Shown: positions 20,647 to 31,816, counted from the stretch's first letter. The stretch is 44,274 nt of DNA from Tubiluchus corallicola (GCA_030141605.1 JAQGDQ010001025.1:25001-69274); one strand, 5' to 3'. Notes: generated by a model from the sequence alone, not told the origin. Numbers and translations are program-made.

Positions 20647-21443
20647 GTAAGCATATGATCATAGCCAATTAAGTCCTTCTAACTAATATTTTACTTATAC
20701 AATAACTTTATGTTATTCTTCATATATATATACATATACAACAATACACAATTGGAATAAAGACTTTTTCATTCAACACCTAGTCCTACTAATGCAGATG
20801 CTTTTACATGCATGGTTGTAACTAGACCATGAACCGTTATCAAAGAGGAACCCTTTAACATGTGACACTAATTTAGTGGACTATATCATAGTTATTTCAG
20901 TCCACATTCAGATATGTATATACCTATGTTATTTGTTTAAGTGAAAAAAGGAATTGCCACAGTAAAAAAGTTAAAACAACCAAAAATGGATTTCCATGTG
21001 ACGGCCATTGCTTTAATTAGATCAGTTTGGATTTTCGTAATTTAGGTATCTAATCTCTTACTGTAGTGACAACTGCATCATAGCACTTAACAACAATTAT
21101 GCTAAAAACTGTAAAAAATTCTATAGTTTACTTATTTATATGTCAAATGTGGGCTTATTTCATTGCTTTATAAAACCTTTACCATATTGATCTGTTTTTA
21201 GAAAGGTAATTAATAACTTTGCAATATATAAATTCTACTAAATGTAGTAAAGACAATGCATCTTTGATTTGAAACATACATTATGTCAATATACTTACTA
21301 CTGATTTAACCAAAGAATGCTATCACATTGCCATAATTGTGATTGCTTTTGCAGTTGGGCTAGCTAAAAGATACTGAAATCTGAAAGTAACTAAAAAAAC
21401 TGAATACACTATAAATATATTACTGTCATTTTCAGACATAGTT
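20647..21443. other. Downstream intron of the P2X7-type gene; no exon seen
   Basis: AT-rich. Bases 21207-21371 recur at 27175-27337 with few changes, so this stretch is part of a locally dispersed repeat. Confidence 0.5.
21207..21371. repeat. Dispersed repeat, copy 1 (other copy 27175-27337)
   Basis: Shared block from TTGCAATATATAAATTC to GTTGGGCTAGCTAAAAG. A neighbouring piece (ATTTTCAGACA, near 21430) also recurs near 29610. Confidence 0.8.
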
Positions 21444-22779
21444 AGGCATTTCAAACTCAACATGCAACTGGTGTTGAACAAACAGTCATAAAGTTAGCAA
21501 TATGATATTTAACAGTAGAAAATTTGCATCCTTTCTCAATACTGTCTCTAGATCAACTGAAACTTGCATGCCTGAGAGAATAGAGCTGTAATCACATGAC
21601 CAGAGATTCAAGTTCCTATTGGAAGGTATATCACATTCATGCATACAGACCATAAATGAAAAGGTCACCTATACTCTACAGACTACTAGTTGAACCAAAT
21701 CAGTCTACTTGGCTTCTTGATAGCAGATTAACGATTATTGGTTTACAGAAAGCTGTTATAATTTTTCTCTATTTAAACTTGAATAAGAGGGAGAACCAGA
21801 ATTAAAGCATGAAATTAACAACCCAATTACTCTGATTAATGACTATCTATCAAAGCAAAAGGAAAAATGTTTAGAAACAAAAATCAATTTCTGACAAACT
21901 TTGTACAATTAGAGTAAAACAACGACTGTAGATGGCAGCATAGACTAATTCAGTACTTTAGTGTAGCAGACTGACAATTAAATGGGTCACATAATACTAC
22001 AATCGCGTACTCAGTACAATAAGCGACATTCTTGAATCTTATAAAAAAGCAGTCAAAACACTCATGAGATACAATCAATTTTACACACTCAACTAACTTA
22101 TATATCCAAGCAGGGCAACCTAACAGCAAAACTACCTATTCGTGCATATCAAAAGGCATTGTGCATGAACAGTTCACACATCCCTTTTTACACAATTTAC
22201 ATATGCAACTTGCAGAACAGTTTAATCAAAGAGGGGTGGACAGCAATAGGCAAGGTCAACCATATGTAACAGTTGGAGTATGTATTAGTTCTTAAAGCAC
22301 AAGAAAACCCTTCATAATCATTAAGCTTAAAAAATTCTTCATGAAATTTTATATCACTTACATACTGCCCTTTTACATACAGGACTAGAATCAGCAGTCA
22401 CGCTGTATCAAACAGGTAAATTTAAACTCCCACGATGACCGTTAAATGCAGCCATTTTGATGATAAGTCGTTTGAAACAAATTTAGATAACGCTGAGTGA
22501 AGTTTGAAAAAATAATCAGAGAATTCGTAGCACACATATCACTAACTAAGTAAAATTCTTGTCAGTAAGATTAAAAATACGTTTTTGGTTAGTGAGTGGT
22601 GCACCCTGGAGGGTGAGTCAGTGACGTTCCACCAATTCGCACGCACATTTTAAATGATTATTTCCAATTACATAAGTCCTTCCAGCTGTTAAGCGAAATG
22701 CTAAGTTAAATTAATTTTCATGAAAATTTTCTTGGGAGATAATTTAACTTTTACTTGATTTGGGTATTCTTCCCTTAAT

Positions 22780-23022
22780 TTACGTTTGCGTATATGACGT
22801 CATGTAATGGCGCCGTCGGAACAGTATTGCGGGAGATTTAAAATGAAAACAAACAAAAAATCCTTTCAACGCGAGTACGATGTAAGCATGAAATTGCTGT
22901 AAAGTAATGTAATTTTTTAAGGCAATTTTTCTGAAACCTACTTCAGGTACCCCTTTTTCCTGTCCTTTAACGCTGCATCGTTGTGGCTGATAAATTTCGC
23001 TAGCTTGCACAAGACAGTTCAT
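22780..23022 (-). CDS. Possible minus-strand first exon, unknown product
   Basis: The ATG at 23022 begins MNCLVQASEIYQPQRCSVKG and reaches a donor-like GAA|GTAGGT at about 22944; the rest of the open frame would be intron. It lies back to back with the plus-strand micro-exon 1 (23089), so a shared promoter is possible. The equivalent in copy B diverges and meets a GTAAGT earlier. Weak evidence; it may be chance. Confidence 0.2.
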   Translation of the reverse strand: MNCLVQASEIYQPQRCSVKGQEKGVPEVGFRKIALKNYITLQQFHAYIVLALKGFFVCFHFKSPAILFRRRHYMTSYTQT

Positions 23023-23088
23023 TCACATACTACAGAACAACATAACGACAACATAACTGAGTCAAAGCCCACACTTTAAATTTTCCAG

Positions 23089-23214
23089 CTAGATGGAGCC
23101 ACCTTGGCTAGACTGGCTTTTACAGAGGAACCGCTATACGGGAGTAAATGGAGGTGTTGTTGTTGTAGATTGTTCAGATGTCCGAGAAGGAAAATAATAA
23201 GAAGAAACAGAGTA
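23089..23214 (+). CDS. Micro-exon locus, exon 1, copy A
   Basis: Bounded by TTTTCCAG and GTA|GTAAG. The first 30 bases (CTAGATGGAGCCACCTTGG) are conserved with copy B, the rest is not. In the phase-0 frame the peptide ends KWRCCCCRLFRC then RRKIIRRNRV: cysteine-rich, then strongly basic. Copy B shows the same plan (RRCCGVRLVRW, RRRNRV) at much lower nucleotide identity than the adjacent introns. There is no in-frame ATG in copy A, so this exon is either internal or decayed. Function unknown. Confidence 0.45.
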
Positions 23215-23665
23215 GTAAGTTTTGCTTTCGTCTTGTCTGTCTTTTCTTACCAGGTCAACAAGCTTATTAGCAGAGGGTATAACAAGTTCGTGTTTGATCT
23301 TGTCCTATCCTGGTCTAGCTTATCTTCTACCTTAAATTAATTAACATTACACTACCAATGGCAATTAAACCTCACAATTCAGTATTGTTATCGTTATCAT
23401 TGGATTAATAATAATTTATTGTCGATTTTCTTGTCATTATTATTAATTCTTAGCTGACCAAGGGGTTTTATATTACACTAAAAACCAAACAGAGTAATAA
23501 GTTACCCCAGGACAGGTAGTATCTGGTACTCGTGCTTTGTGAAAAATCTTTCGTTGAGGCATCAATATAAAAAATGTGAGCAAATGCTCCTGGGGTAATT
23601 TTTACTCCACCTTGGTCGGTTATCGGTTAAGTCGTTTACAAACTTTCATTGTAATTTTTGATCAG

Positions 23666-23756
23666 GATGTATGTTCGAGTTGTAATTTGTTGGAAAGGAC
23701 GGAAGAGCATGGATGGAAGGACGGGAGATGACATGGAAAGGAATGAATGGAAGGCA
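23666..23756 (+). CDS. Micro-exon locus, exon 2, copy A
   Basis: Bounded by TTTTTGATCAG and GTGAGTAG. It is 91 nt against 66 in copy B. Both begin GATGTATGTTCGA and then diverge, while the flanking introns stay nearly identical. In the frame open in copy B (DVCSTC...) copy A reads DVCSSCNLLERTEEHGW and then meets a stop. In another frame copy A is fully open. The correct frame for A is unclear. Confidence 0.45.
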
Positions 23757-24242
23757 GTGAGTAGTTCTTTCAGATAAATTTTATAAATAAAAAACACCAA
23801 ACTGTTCAGACATTTGTTCATTTTGTTGCTGTCTTTGTTTTCCATCGCTGGGTCCTCGGTAAATCAAGTAATTCCCATGACGTCTTTGCAGATGATTGTC
23901 AGTTTTATCAAGGACCTTGGATATATTTAATCGTAGCCAGCATATCGAATTATGCAAGATTACTGTAGCTTTTCTAGAAACGGCTTTTCAAACTAAGAAT
24001 CAATTCATTATTTATATAAAATCTAGATAGAATTCCGTAAAAAGTTATTAATACTACTTCGCGTAACACTGTTGTGAAAATTTTTATTTTTAATACTCGT
24101 ATGAATTAAAGTCAACCAACCCACAATATAATGTAAGCGTTTGCAACATAAAATCCTACTCTCAGCAGGAATATTCAATTCATTTTATTGTAAACTTACT
24201 GCAAAACTTGTTTCTTTTGATTTCTTATAATTTCCTTCTTAG

Positions 24243-24289
24243 CGGTATTTTCTCGAGACGTCATTGTTACTGGGCGTACTTCTTTACAC
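24243..24289 (+). CDS. Micro-exon locus, exon 3, copy A
   Basis: A 47-nt exon candidate between TTCCTTCTTAG and a strong donor (GTGAGT). In the frame continuing phase 0 it reads RYFLETSLLLGVLLY, a short hydrophobic stretch that could be a membrane or signal segment. It differs from copy B at one base, so unlike exons 1 and 2 it has not diverged. Confidence 0.4.
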
Positions 24290-24387
24290 GTGAGTATAGT
24301 ATGTAACCTTCAATAACCCTTAATCATTCATGGCTAAGATATTCTTGGATTAAATAAGGTATTAGTTATGTCATTCTCGCAAAAGAT

Positions 24388-24425
24388 ACACATACGAAAC
24401 ATGGTGATGTACACATACGAAATTC
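24388..24425. repeat. Seed of the 23-bp satellite (under two units)
   Basis: ACACATACGAAACATGGTG followed by a partial second unit. At the matching place in copy B the unit is amplified to about 39 copies. Confidence 0.85.
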
Positions 24426-24600
24426 GTCCAAAATGTTTTTTAATTCATATGATAATCTGCTAATTTAATACAAAATGAACGACAAATTCTTTCTGTAATC
24501 ATAATAATACGGTAAAAAACTTCAATATCTGATGGGGTTATATTTGTTTTTTACGCTCGAGTCACAATATTTCTTTGTTTGGGGATTTTGTTTCCTGCGA

Positions 24601-24686
24601 GCTTCGTAACCCTCTAGCCCTGTGCTTCGTGACCCTCTGGCCCTGTACTTCGTGACCCTCTGGCTCAGTGCTTCATAACCCTCTAG
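24601..24686. repeat. Seed of the 22-bp satellite (about four units)
   Basis: Four degenerate units of CCTCTGGCCCTGTGCTTCG type. In copy B the array is about 19 units long. Confidence 0.85.
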
Positions 24687-25034
24687 CATAAGTGAGAGTA
24701 CCAGTGAATGAACTCAATTGCTCAATAACTAATAAAACTACAATGTTTCTCTTCCATCTAGCCCTGTGTTTTGTGAACCTTCAGCCCCGTGCATGTTCGA
24801 GTTTTTAAAGAAACAAAACGGAAGACTGATAATAAATAAATAAAAATAAAGTATATCAAGAAGATTCTGCTGTAAGCAAAATGTTAATTAGTAAGTCTCA
24901 AGCAGTTTCACATCTGCACTGAGACTCGCACCTCCGTCTTCTTCTCTCCCGGACGCCACGCTAAACCCTACACTACAACGGCACGATGCTTTTTAGACTT
25001 GAGAATTTACTAAGACGTTATTCGTTTTCTGTAG

Positions 25035-25141
25035 GATGGAAAGGAGAAGCAGAAGGAAAAGGAAAGACAACTGAATGAGGACCTGGCAGCGACCATTTTC
25101 GGATGGTCGCTGCCCGGCCAGGTGAACGTATAGAGGCAATG
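25035..25141 (+). CDS. Micro-exon locus, exon 4a
   Basis: Between TTTTCTGTAG and AATG|GTAAGA. In frame 0 it encodes a lysine/glutamate-rich stretch, then LNEDLAATIFGWSLPGQ, then stops after NV. The final motif recurs in exons 4b and 4c. Between 4a and 4c the 17 shared codons show six synonymous and two amino-acid-changing codon differences, while the following intron differs at only two bases plus a 3-base gap in its first 60. That supports translation of this motif. Confidence 0.5.
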
Positions 25142-25992
25142 GTAAGACTTGGTTTCAAATCACTTCTTTATTGTACTTTATGGTAGTTTCAGTGTAGTGT
25201 ATGCACTAAAATTTCTCGTAGTTTTTCCACATGACGAGACACAAACATTCAGGGGAGAGGACGCTAATATGACACTAGTTGCTTCGTGGCGTTGCTTTCG
25301 CTAAACTCCTATAAATTTCTACAGAAAATGATTAAAAATTATGGAATTAGGAAATTGGAAATAGGATAGAGACTGTTTATTTGATCAGTTCTGTCAAATC
25401 AGATATACCAGCATGTACCAGAAGGATAGTTTCCTGCAAGCGATTACACCATTGGTTCATGTTGTCACCTTCATATATAGAATCTAGAGAGGAGAATTAA
25501 ACATGGCGTCCAGCTATTGTACGTAAAGGATTCCGAATATAATGATGATGTCCCACGATCATTTGCAAGTTTAAGAATGAATGGAAGACACCCAATTACT
25601 TGTCAGCTTTGGCTGGCTTAGTTGACGGAAAGACCAACCTGTTACAAAAAAACTCTCTTCTCTTTTTTAGACCTTTGGTAAACAACTAACTTCGAATTTT
25701 TATTGCTTATGCTACTGTGGCTTCTTGAGTCCCCGGCTTCACTAAACTTCAATAGTTAGGCTTCACTGCGAGTGGGTCTCTGTGCATAATTAATAATATG
25801 TCAGTAGTAACTAGTATCGGTTGCTCGTTTCTATTTAACAAAACAAACACAGTATTGTATTTTATGACTACTGTCATCTATTGTATGTGTATTACTTAAG
25901 GTATTATAATTTTTAATGTGAAGTTAATGTGTACTTCTAATTCATATAATTATCAGTTTTGTCTACGTTTTGGATTTTTCTGTGTTTTGCAG
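25142..25992. other. Intron between exons 4a and 4b
   Basis: Closely matches 28041-28883. No other exon seen on the plus strand. Confidence 0.6.
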
Positions 25993-26180
25993 GGGTAGAA
26001 GAAGGAAGGAGGAAAGTTCGAGGAAACCGAAAGAAAACGATGAGAAGAAGAGCATACCTAAGCTCTGTAAAAAATTGGACAAAAAATAAAAAAATTAATG
26101 AATGAACAGCTGGCGGCCACCGTTTTTGGGTGGTCCCTACCAGGAGAGTGCACACCAAATGCATAGCTACACCTGCATTG
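25993..26180 (+). CDS. Micro-exon locus, exon 4b
   Basis: Between TGTGTTTTGCAG and CATTG|GTAAGA. One frame starts GRRRKEESSRKPKENDEKK, basic and polar, and stops at TAA. The 3' half holds NEQLAATVFGWSLPGE in another frame, so the exon looks like a fusion of a 4d-type 5' half and a 4a/4c-type 3' half. Decayed or alternatively used. Confidence 0.4.
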
Positions 26181-26417
26181 GTAAGACCTGGTTTCAAATC
26201 ACTTCTTTATTGTATATGGTAGTTTCATTGTAGTGTATGTTCCAGGGTGATTCTTAGGAAAAATTCGTTTATCTTTATCCCATTTGTCGAAAAAAGGAAA
26301 ATCGGGCTGAGGGAAGCAAAAAAAGTGCATAGTTGATGGCTTCACCCACGAAACAAATGATGAAAACATTAAAAGTGTAGGACGTCACAATCACTTGCTA
26401 CTCTGCAGCCTATATTT

Positions 26418-27180
26418 TCACTTCAGTTTCAAGAGAATCAACAGTGACGTCGTCAATGACAGTAATGGGACAGCAGCATTAGCGCCATCTTTTGAATAAC
26501 CAACGCACTGCCAACACGTGAACCTGTTCTCCGGATCCCACTTCCTCTTGATCTCTAACATCTTTTCATATTTAGTTTCATCCCAGAATTCCTCTGCTAT
26601 GTCTTCCACAACTCGGCTTGGTTCATTGTAGTAACTGCCATGTCCATGCTTTTTCATCTTCGGCCGCCACTCATGAAGCGGACACTTCTGTCCTCTGCTT
26701 CCGGTTCTTCCCACCAGTTGGCAGCACTCGTTGAATGCCACAAAGCATTTCTAAACTGTACTCCAATTGGAGTATCGCTTTGGTTAACATTGCAAGTATT
26801 GGCTGCACCACCATCATGCAATTCACAGATACATAGCGTTCGCCACGAAAAGATACATCTATGAACAGTTCAGAAAGATCTTCTGCAAAGTTTCTAGTAA
26901 AAAACTCCGGCTGAGAAAACCAACCGTCAAGGTAGAGCGGAACATTCAATATGTCCGAAACGTTTTTCTACTAATCCCAAAAGCTTGGATAATTTTGAAA
27001 GATGCAGGGAAATGGACGATATTTAGCTCCCATGTACTTAAGAGGATCAAAAACTTTCTTTTCCTTTCTCGATGCCTTACCGTTATGCAACATTAAGAAA
27101 GTGACAGTTCCCTGGTTAAACACCCCATATTCTGTGGAATACGTAGGAGATTGCAGCAGAACATAGCCAAAACATAATTA
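26418..27180 (-). pseudogene. FAD-linked oxidoreductase (BBE-type) pseudogene fragment
   Basis: Pieces of one protein lie in order but in different frames: YGVFNQGTVTFLMLHNGK near 27130, FRNALWHSTSAANWW near 26740, and YYNEPSRVVEDIAEEFW with MLEIKRKWDPENRFTCWQ (26640-26510). The last is the C-terminal berberine-bridge domain (FW...Y..ML.IK.K.DP.N.F). The N-terminal FAD-binding half with its flavin-attachment residues is missing, and several frameshifts separate the pieces. These enzymes oxidise small alcohols or sugars with covalent FAD and are patchily distributed in animals, so horizontal origin is possible but cannot be judged from this relic. It sits between repeats in an intron of the micro-exon locus. 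Confidence 0.7.
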
Positions 27181-27337
27181 ATAACCTTGCAATATATAAA
27201 TTCTACTAAATGTAGTAAAGACAATGCATCTTTGATTTGAAACATACATTATATCAATATACTGCTGATTTAACCAAAGAACGCTGTCACATTGCCATAA
27301 TTGTGATTGCTTTTACAGTTGGGCTAGCTAAAAGATG
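27175..27337. repeat. Dispersed repeat, copy 2 (other copy 21207-21371)
   Basis: Begins exactly where FAD-oxidase similarity ends and matches copy 1 almost base for base. Confidence 0.8.
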
Positions 27338-27928
27338 AATTCTTACAATTTATTCATATCTGGTTTTACTGTAGATCTCTAAGATGGGCTGCATATCGGC
27401 AATTCACCTGTTGGGCACATGGCCAGCTTGGTAAGAAAATAAGAAGAGTTGTTCCATCATGTGTCGTTCTGCTATTAGAATGCATTTTCCGAGTAAAGAA
27501 GAATACCCAGGCTTTCGTTCTGGACTAGAAAGTGATGAGCAGGACGATGACCGGGATGAATAATTTATATCATAAGTACCAGCGAATGAACTCAATTGCT
27601 CAATAACTATAATAAAACTACAATGTTTCTCTTCCATCTAGCCCTGTGTTTTGTGACCCTCCAGACCCCAGCCCCGTGCGTGTGCGAGTTTTTAAAGAAA
27701 CAAAACGGAAGACTAACAATAAATAAATAAAAATAAAGACCTGGTGTATATCAAGAAGATTCTGCTGTAAGCAAAATGTCAATTAGTAAGTCTCCAGCAG
27801 TTTCACATCTGCACTGGGACTCGCACCTCCGTCTTCTCTCCCGGACGCCATGCTAAACTTTACACTACAACGGCACGATGCTTTTTAGACGTGAGAATTT
27901 ACTAAGACGTTTTTTTTGTTTTCTGTAG

Positions 27929-28040
27929 GATATGAAGGAGAAGGAAAGAGGAGAAAAGAAAAGGAGAGGAAACTTAACGAGCAGCTGGCGGCGACCATTT
28001 TTGGATCTTCGCTGCCAGGGCAGCCTGCGTAGCTGCATTG
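27929..28040 (+). CDS. Micro-exon locus, exon 4c
   Basis: Between TTTTCTGTAG and CATTG|GTAAGA. One frame is open from the acceptor and encodes KRRKEKERKLNEQLAATIFG then SSLPGQPA and a stop. It keeps the LNE-x-LAATIFG-x-SLPG motif of exon 4a through mostly third-position changes. Confidence 0.5.
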
Positions 28041-28883
28041 GTAAGATTTGGTTTCAAATCTCTTCTTTATTGTACATGGTAGTTTCAGTGTAGTGTATGT
28101 ACTAAAATTTCTCGTAGTTTTTCCACATGACGAGACACAAACATTCAAGGGAGAGGATGCAAATATAACACTAGTTGCTTCATGGCGTTGCTTTCGCTAA
28201 ACTCCTAAAAAATTTCTACAGAAAATGATTAAAAATTATGGAATTAGGAAATTGGAAATAGGATAGTTTATTTGATCAGTTCTGTCAAATCAGATATACC
28301 AGCGTGTACCAGAAGGATAGTTTCCTGCAAGCGATTACACCATTGGTTCATGCTGTCACCTTCATATATAGAATCTAGAGAGGAGAATGAAAGATGGCGT
28401 CCAGCTATTGTACGTAAAGGATTCCGAGTATAATGATGATGTCCCATGATCATTTGCAAGTTTACGAATGAGTGGAAGACACTCAATTACTTGTCAGCTT
28501 TGGCTGGCTTAGTTGACGGAAAGACCAACCTGTTACAAAAAAACTCTCTTCCCTTTTTTAGACCTTTGGTAAACAACTAACTTCGAATTTTTATTGCTTA
28601 CGTTACTGTGGCTTCTTAAGTCCCCGGCTTCACTAAACTTCAATAGTTTGGCTTCACTGCGAGTGGGTCTCTGTGCATAATTAATAATATGTCAGTAGTA
28701 ACTAGTATTGGCTGCTCGTTTCTGTTTAACAGAACAAACACAGTATTGTAATTTATGACTACTGTCATCTTTTGTATGTGTATTACTTAAGCTATTATAA
28801 TTTTTAATGTGAAGTTAATGTGTACTTCTAATTCATATAATTATCAGCTTTGTCTAAGTTTTGGATTTTTCTGTGTTTTTCAG
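28041..28883. other. Intron between exons 4c and 4d
   Basis: Near-duplicate of 25142-25992. It contains the better-preserved reverse-strand fragment 28268-28486 (MNQWCNRLQETILLVHAG), unidentified. Confidence 0.6.
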
Positions 28884-28998
28884 GATTAGAAGAAAAGGGA
28901 GGAGCAAACCAAAGCTCGTAAAAAATCGGAGCAAAAAATTAAAAAAATTAAAAAAAATTAAAAAATGTAAAATAAATGAGGAGGACCAGGATGAATAA
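28884..28998 (+). CDS. Micro-exon locus, exon 4d, probable C-terminal exon
   Basis: Acceptor CTGTGTTTTTCAG. One base then a fully open basic frame (IRRKGRSKPKLVKNRSKK, KKLKKIKKCKINEEDQDE) to TAA. Exon 3 ends needing one base, so exon 3 could splice here in frame, giving a hydrophobic segment followed by a polybasic tail. It parallels exon 4b's 5' half. Confidence 0.4.
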
Positions 28999-29045
28999 TT
29001 TATATCAAGTGAGAGTACCAGCGAATGAACTCAATTGCTCAATAA

Positions 29046-29398
29046 CTATAATAAAACTATGACGTTTCTCTTCCATTTCACTCTTGAACAGTTAAACGAG
29101 TGTGGTGTTTTTCTTTTAATTCCTGTTGCGTTGGCTTTGGTTTTTTTGAAACATGGGCAGGTAAATCTGGCACATTTATGGGGGGGGGGGGGCAAATCAA
29201 CTTTTAATCTGTGCACTTCCACAACTTTGTTTACTAAATTTATAGCACGACTAGGTTTACTCTGCTGCCGAGAACGTAGGTCCCATGTTTTCCTTTTTCT
29301 GGAGTAAATGACATCGTGTTTTGTGATCTGTGGATCAACTGGCATTTCTTGGAGACTATTCCAGTGGAGTGCAGCTAGCAAATGCCTTGCTTTCATTC
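29046..29398 (-). pseudogene. THAP-associated transposase family, C-terminal exon
   Basis: On the minus strand the acceptor TTTGATTTTAG precedes GMKARHLLAALHWN, which aligns with the GM-x-AR-x-x-LAA-x-x-x-N block that ends this transposase-like family, known to me from uncharacterised fish and aquatic-invertebrate proteins. The frame continues as a lysine/arginine-rich tail, crosses a G13 homopolymer (29180-29192) encoding prolines, and ends at 29046. It joins the exon at 29851 in phase. Confidence 0.6.
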
Positions 29399-29850
29399 CT
29401 AAAATCAAACGAAATCATGTAAGCTTACCACTCATTGGTTTCTTCTTTCTTAAAATGTCTGATTCAATGTTTATGTTAAATCTTCAATTATAATGTAAAT
29501 TATAAGGATCTTGTGCTATTTCTATTTTTCATACATTGGTCAGCAATAACATATATTATTAATTGTGATGAAGGCAGTTGAAAACACTGTAAATATATTA
29601 CTTTGTCATTTTCAGACACGGTTATATGTATCACTTAAATATCCATTGTACTTTAGGCATTTCAGACAAAGTAGCTAGCTTTCAATCAATATATTTATCT
29701 AGAAACAGCTTTGACAACAGTGTGCAGAGTTTTTGAATTAAAATAAACTCTACTTTTCATTTAAATTACACCATAATATAAATATTTTCGCTTTTTTTGT
29801 GCAAACGTCATGCGACTACTGTACATGAACCCTATAATTGGAAAACATAC
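29399..29850 (-). other. Intron of the transposase-derived gene
   Basis: Bounded by GTATGT and TTTTAG on the minus strand. Bases 29578-29660 resemble the 21.4-kb junction repeat. Confidence 0.55.
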
Positions 29851-30140
29851 CTGAATAAGGAAAATGCTGCCGCTTGCTACAATACTTCAGTACCAAACTG
29901 AAAGGAACGCCTCAAGTTCCCCAGTATGGCAAAAGTTTACTAGGTGTGGTAAAGCCTTCATTAAGCTTTTATCCAAAACAACAGCTTGTAGAGCTTTATG
30001 AGGTGGTGACCCTGCCTCTAGCCATGATGTAGTTCTTTCTTCATCTGCTGGCAGCAGCTCATGAGCACATTTGTGGTACAGCACATCACCAACACAACAA
30101 TGTTTACTAGATATGTGGTTCAAAGCAGTGGCACATTTCC
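29851..30140 (-). pseudogene. THAP-associated transposase family, penultimate exon
   Basis: Acceptor TTATGTGCAG, donor TTCAG|GTATGT. It encodes HISSKHCCVGDVLYHKCAH, ERTTSWLEAGSPPHKALQAV, LDKSLMKALPHLVNFCHTGE and, one frameshift later, SLVLKYCSKRQHFPYSG. This is the H-K-C-A-H ... VLDK-x-L-x-K ... HTGELE-x-x-x-S-x-x-x-KY order of the family's C-terminal region. The one-base shift after HTGELEA breaks it. Superfamily may be Kolobok; I hold that loosely. Confidence 0.65.
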
Positions 30141-30408
30141 CTGCACATAATAATGTCAGTATTAATTGAAATTTAGCTATAATCACCAAATAAGCTACAT
30201 GAATTAGACTCAATTATTGTGATCTATTATTTAGCTACAGCAAACTAAAAAGAAGGCAGGTTGATGCAATACACATTTCAAGAAAGTGTAGCATCTTGTA
30301 ACTTTGTAAAAGCTTTTTGTTTTGCATAAACTTAGTTTTTGTTGTGAGTACATTTACAAGTTGCACTTACAGTAACTGTAATCTTATCTTCTGTATAGAT
30401 GACGAGAC

Positions 30409-30510
30409 AACATGCATGTAACCTTCTTAGTTCTAACAGCAGAAGCTGCCGCAACACGTCCATCTTTAGGATTACCAAAATTGTCTGCTATTACTAAGAT
30501 GACACCTGTA
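30409..30510 (+). CDS. Plus-strand linker exon, transposase-like gene (tentative)
   Basis: Ends at ACACCT|GTAAGA. The phase-0 frame reads TRPSLGLPKLSAITKMTP, in the same style as the next two exons (RPT..., K-M-T). The exon start is unclear because a stop lies just after the apparent acceptor CTGTATAG. Confidence 0.3.
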
Positions 30511-31157
30511 AGAAAGCAAACTTTGTATTGCCTGATTTTCTGCCTTGTTTGTAATTTCCCTTTTTAATGCTAAAATGCATATTATATTTCTTTGTAGCCA
30601 TTATGTATGCAGTGCTGTAGAATCTCTTGCTATCACACGATTAATTATCTAAAAACACTATTTTTACTTAAAATGATCTTGCTAACATTCAATAATGGTG
30701 AAGACTGACTTGCCAATAAGCTCCAGAAAATTGATATTTTTGTCAGTCTAGCAAATTGCCTGAAATGAAGGATGTTTGCACAGTTATTTCACTCTTGGTG
30801 AAACTTTGCATTGTTGTGCAGTTTGCAAAAAAGTTATTAGCTCAAAATCATTTTTACAAGTTTTGTTATGAGGAGTATGCACAATTGTTAGAACTTTCTG
30901 GCAATAAAGAATTATATTTATTAACAAACAATATAGCTATTTAGTACAGGAACACATATCCTTAAATACCTTCATGTTGTTGGCCTTTTATTGTAAACAG
31001 GTTGATCTATGCCAGCACTATCCAAAAGTCAATTTGCAAACAATGCCCAGAAAGAAAAAAATTGTGCTGATTTAACTACAGTCTTTTTCGCAACATAATT
31101 AAAATCCTACATCATTTTGCAGTTCAATCATCAAATTTCTATTTTTTTCTTATACAG

Positions 31158-31289
31158 CGCAGACCAACAGCCATTCCAGCACCAGTTTATGGCACACCTG
31201 GGCATGTTAGGCATGACCACACATATGCACCGCCTCCACGATCTGCTTCTAAAATGACACGAGTGGCTTCACCTATTGCATTAACATTG
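31158..31289 (+). CDS. Plus-strand linker exon 1, transposase-like gene
   Basis: Acceptor TTCTTATACAG, donor ACATTG|GTATAA, 44 codons, phase 0 at both ends. It encodes RRPTAIPAPVYGTPGHVRHD. It is paralogous to the start of the next exon (QRPTAASELSYGTPGHIQIE), so the two linker exons arose by duplication. Confidence 0.55.
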
Positions 31290-31816
31290 GTATAACTTGT
31301 TATTTTGTTCAGGGAATCGAACTTGGTTGTTGAATGTCACGTGTTAAATTCAAAAGAATGTGCATACATTTGATTATAATGTAATGTAGACCTAGTCTGT
31401 AGATACATGCCATGGCTTATTTTTCTTCTTTTATTCTTTTTTTATCGGGTTCACATGACAGCTGGGCTTATACAATCCTTTGCTTCTCTAACCCACTGCA
31501 GTACAATGATTCTTTTATGATAACGATAGTGTATGAAACATAACAATTTAATACAGTACGATGTAATAATTTTGATGTCACTGTGTGCTTAGTGTCATTA
31601 TATTGTACTGAATCTGATACTAATAATAAATAAAAATTTCTAAAAACTTTCTAAATGTCAGTTCACTCAGTTTGAAGTTTTACTTGCTGTTTTATGTGAA
31701 TACCTTTAAATATAATAACGTGATTAATTAATCAAACATTAATTGTAATGAATACTTGTTTATAGTTTATACTGACCAGTGTTTACAATGTGTTTACACT
31801 GTTACTTATTTTTCAG

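Larger units (their letters stand above)
21444..24686. repeat. Segmental duplication, copy A of the micro-exon locus (5' part)
   Basis: It matches copy B (33755-39808) starting sharply at AGGCATTTCAAACTC. Non-exonic sequence is highly similar: for example 2 mismatches in the first 60 bases of the intron after exon 2. A stretch of copy A (about 22200-22975) and one of copy B (about 35145-35390) do not match. A short minus-strand frame (21486-21668) recurs in B with a few substitutions; its product is not recognised. Confidence 0.85.
24688..29002. repeat. Tandem duplication of the 3' part of the micro-exon locus
   Basis: The block starting GAGAGTACCAGTGAATG (24691) with exons 4a and 4b is followed, after an inserted FAD-oxidase pseudogene and a dispersed repeat, by a second block starting near 27565 with exons 4c and 4d, and a third start at about 29003. 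Intron sequence agrees closely between blocks. Each intron carries a reverse-oriented open fragment (28268-28486 minus, with one stop in the 25.4-25.6 kb version) of unknown origin. Confidence 0.8.

Noticed and set aside
29180-29192. G-quadruplex or regulatory G-run
   Set aside because: A single G13 homopolymer inside a decayed exon; length is likely slippage or sequencing noise.
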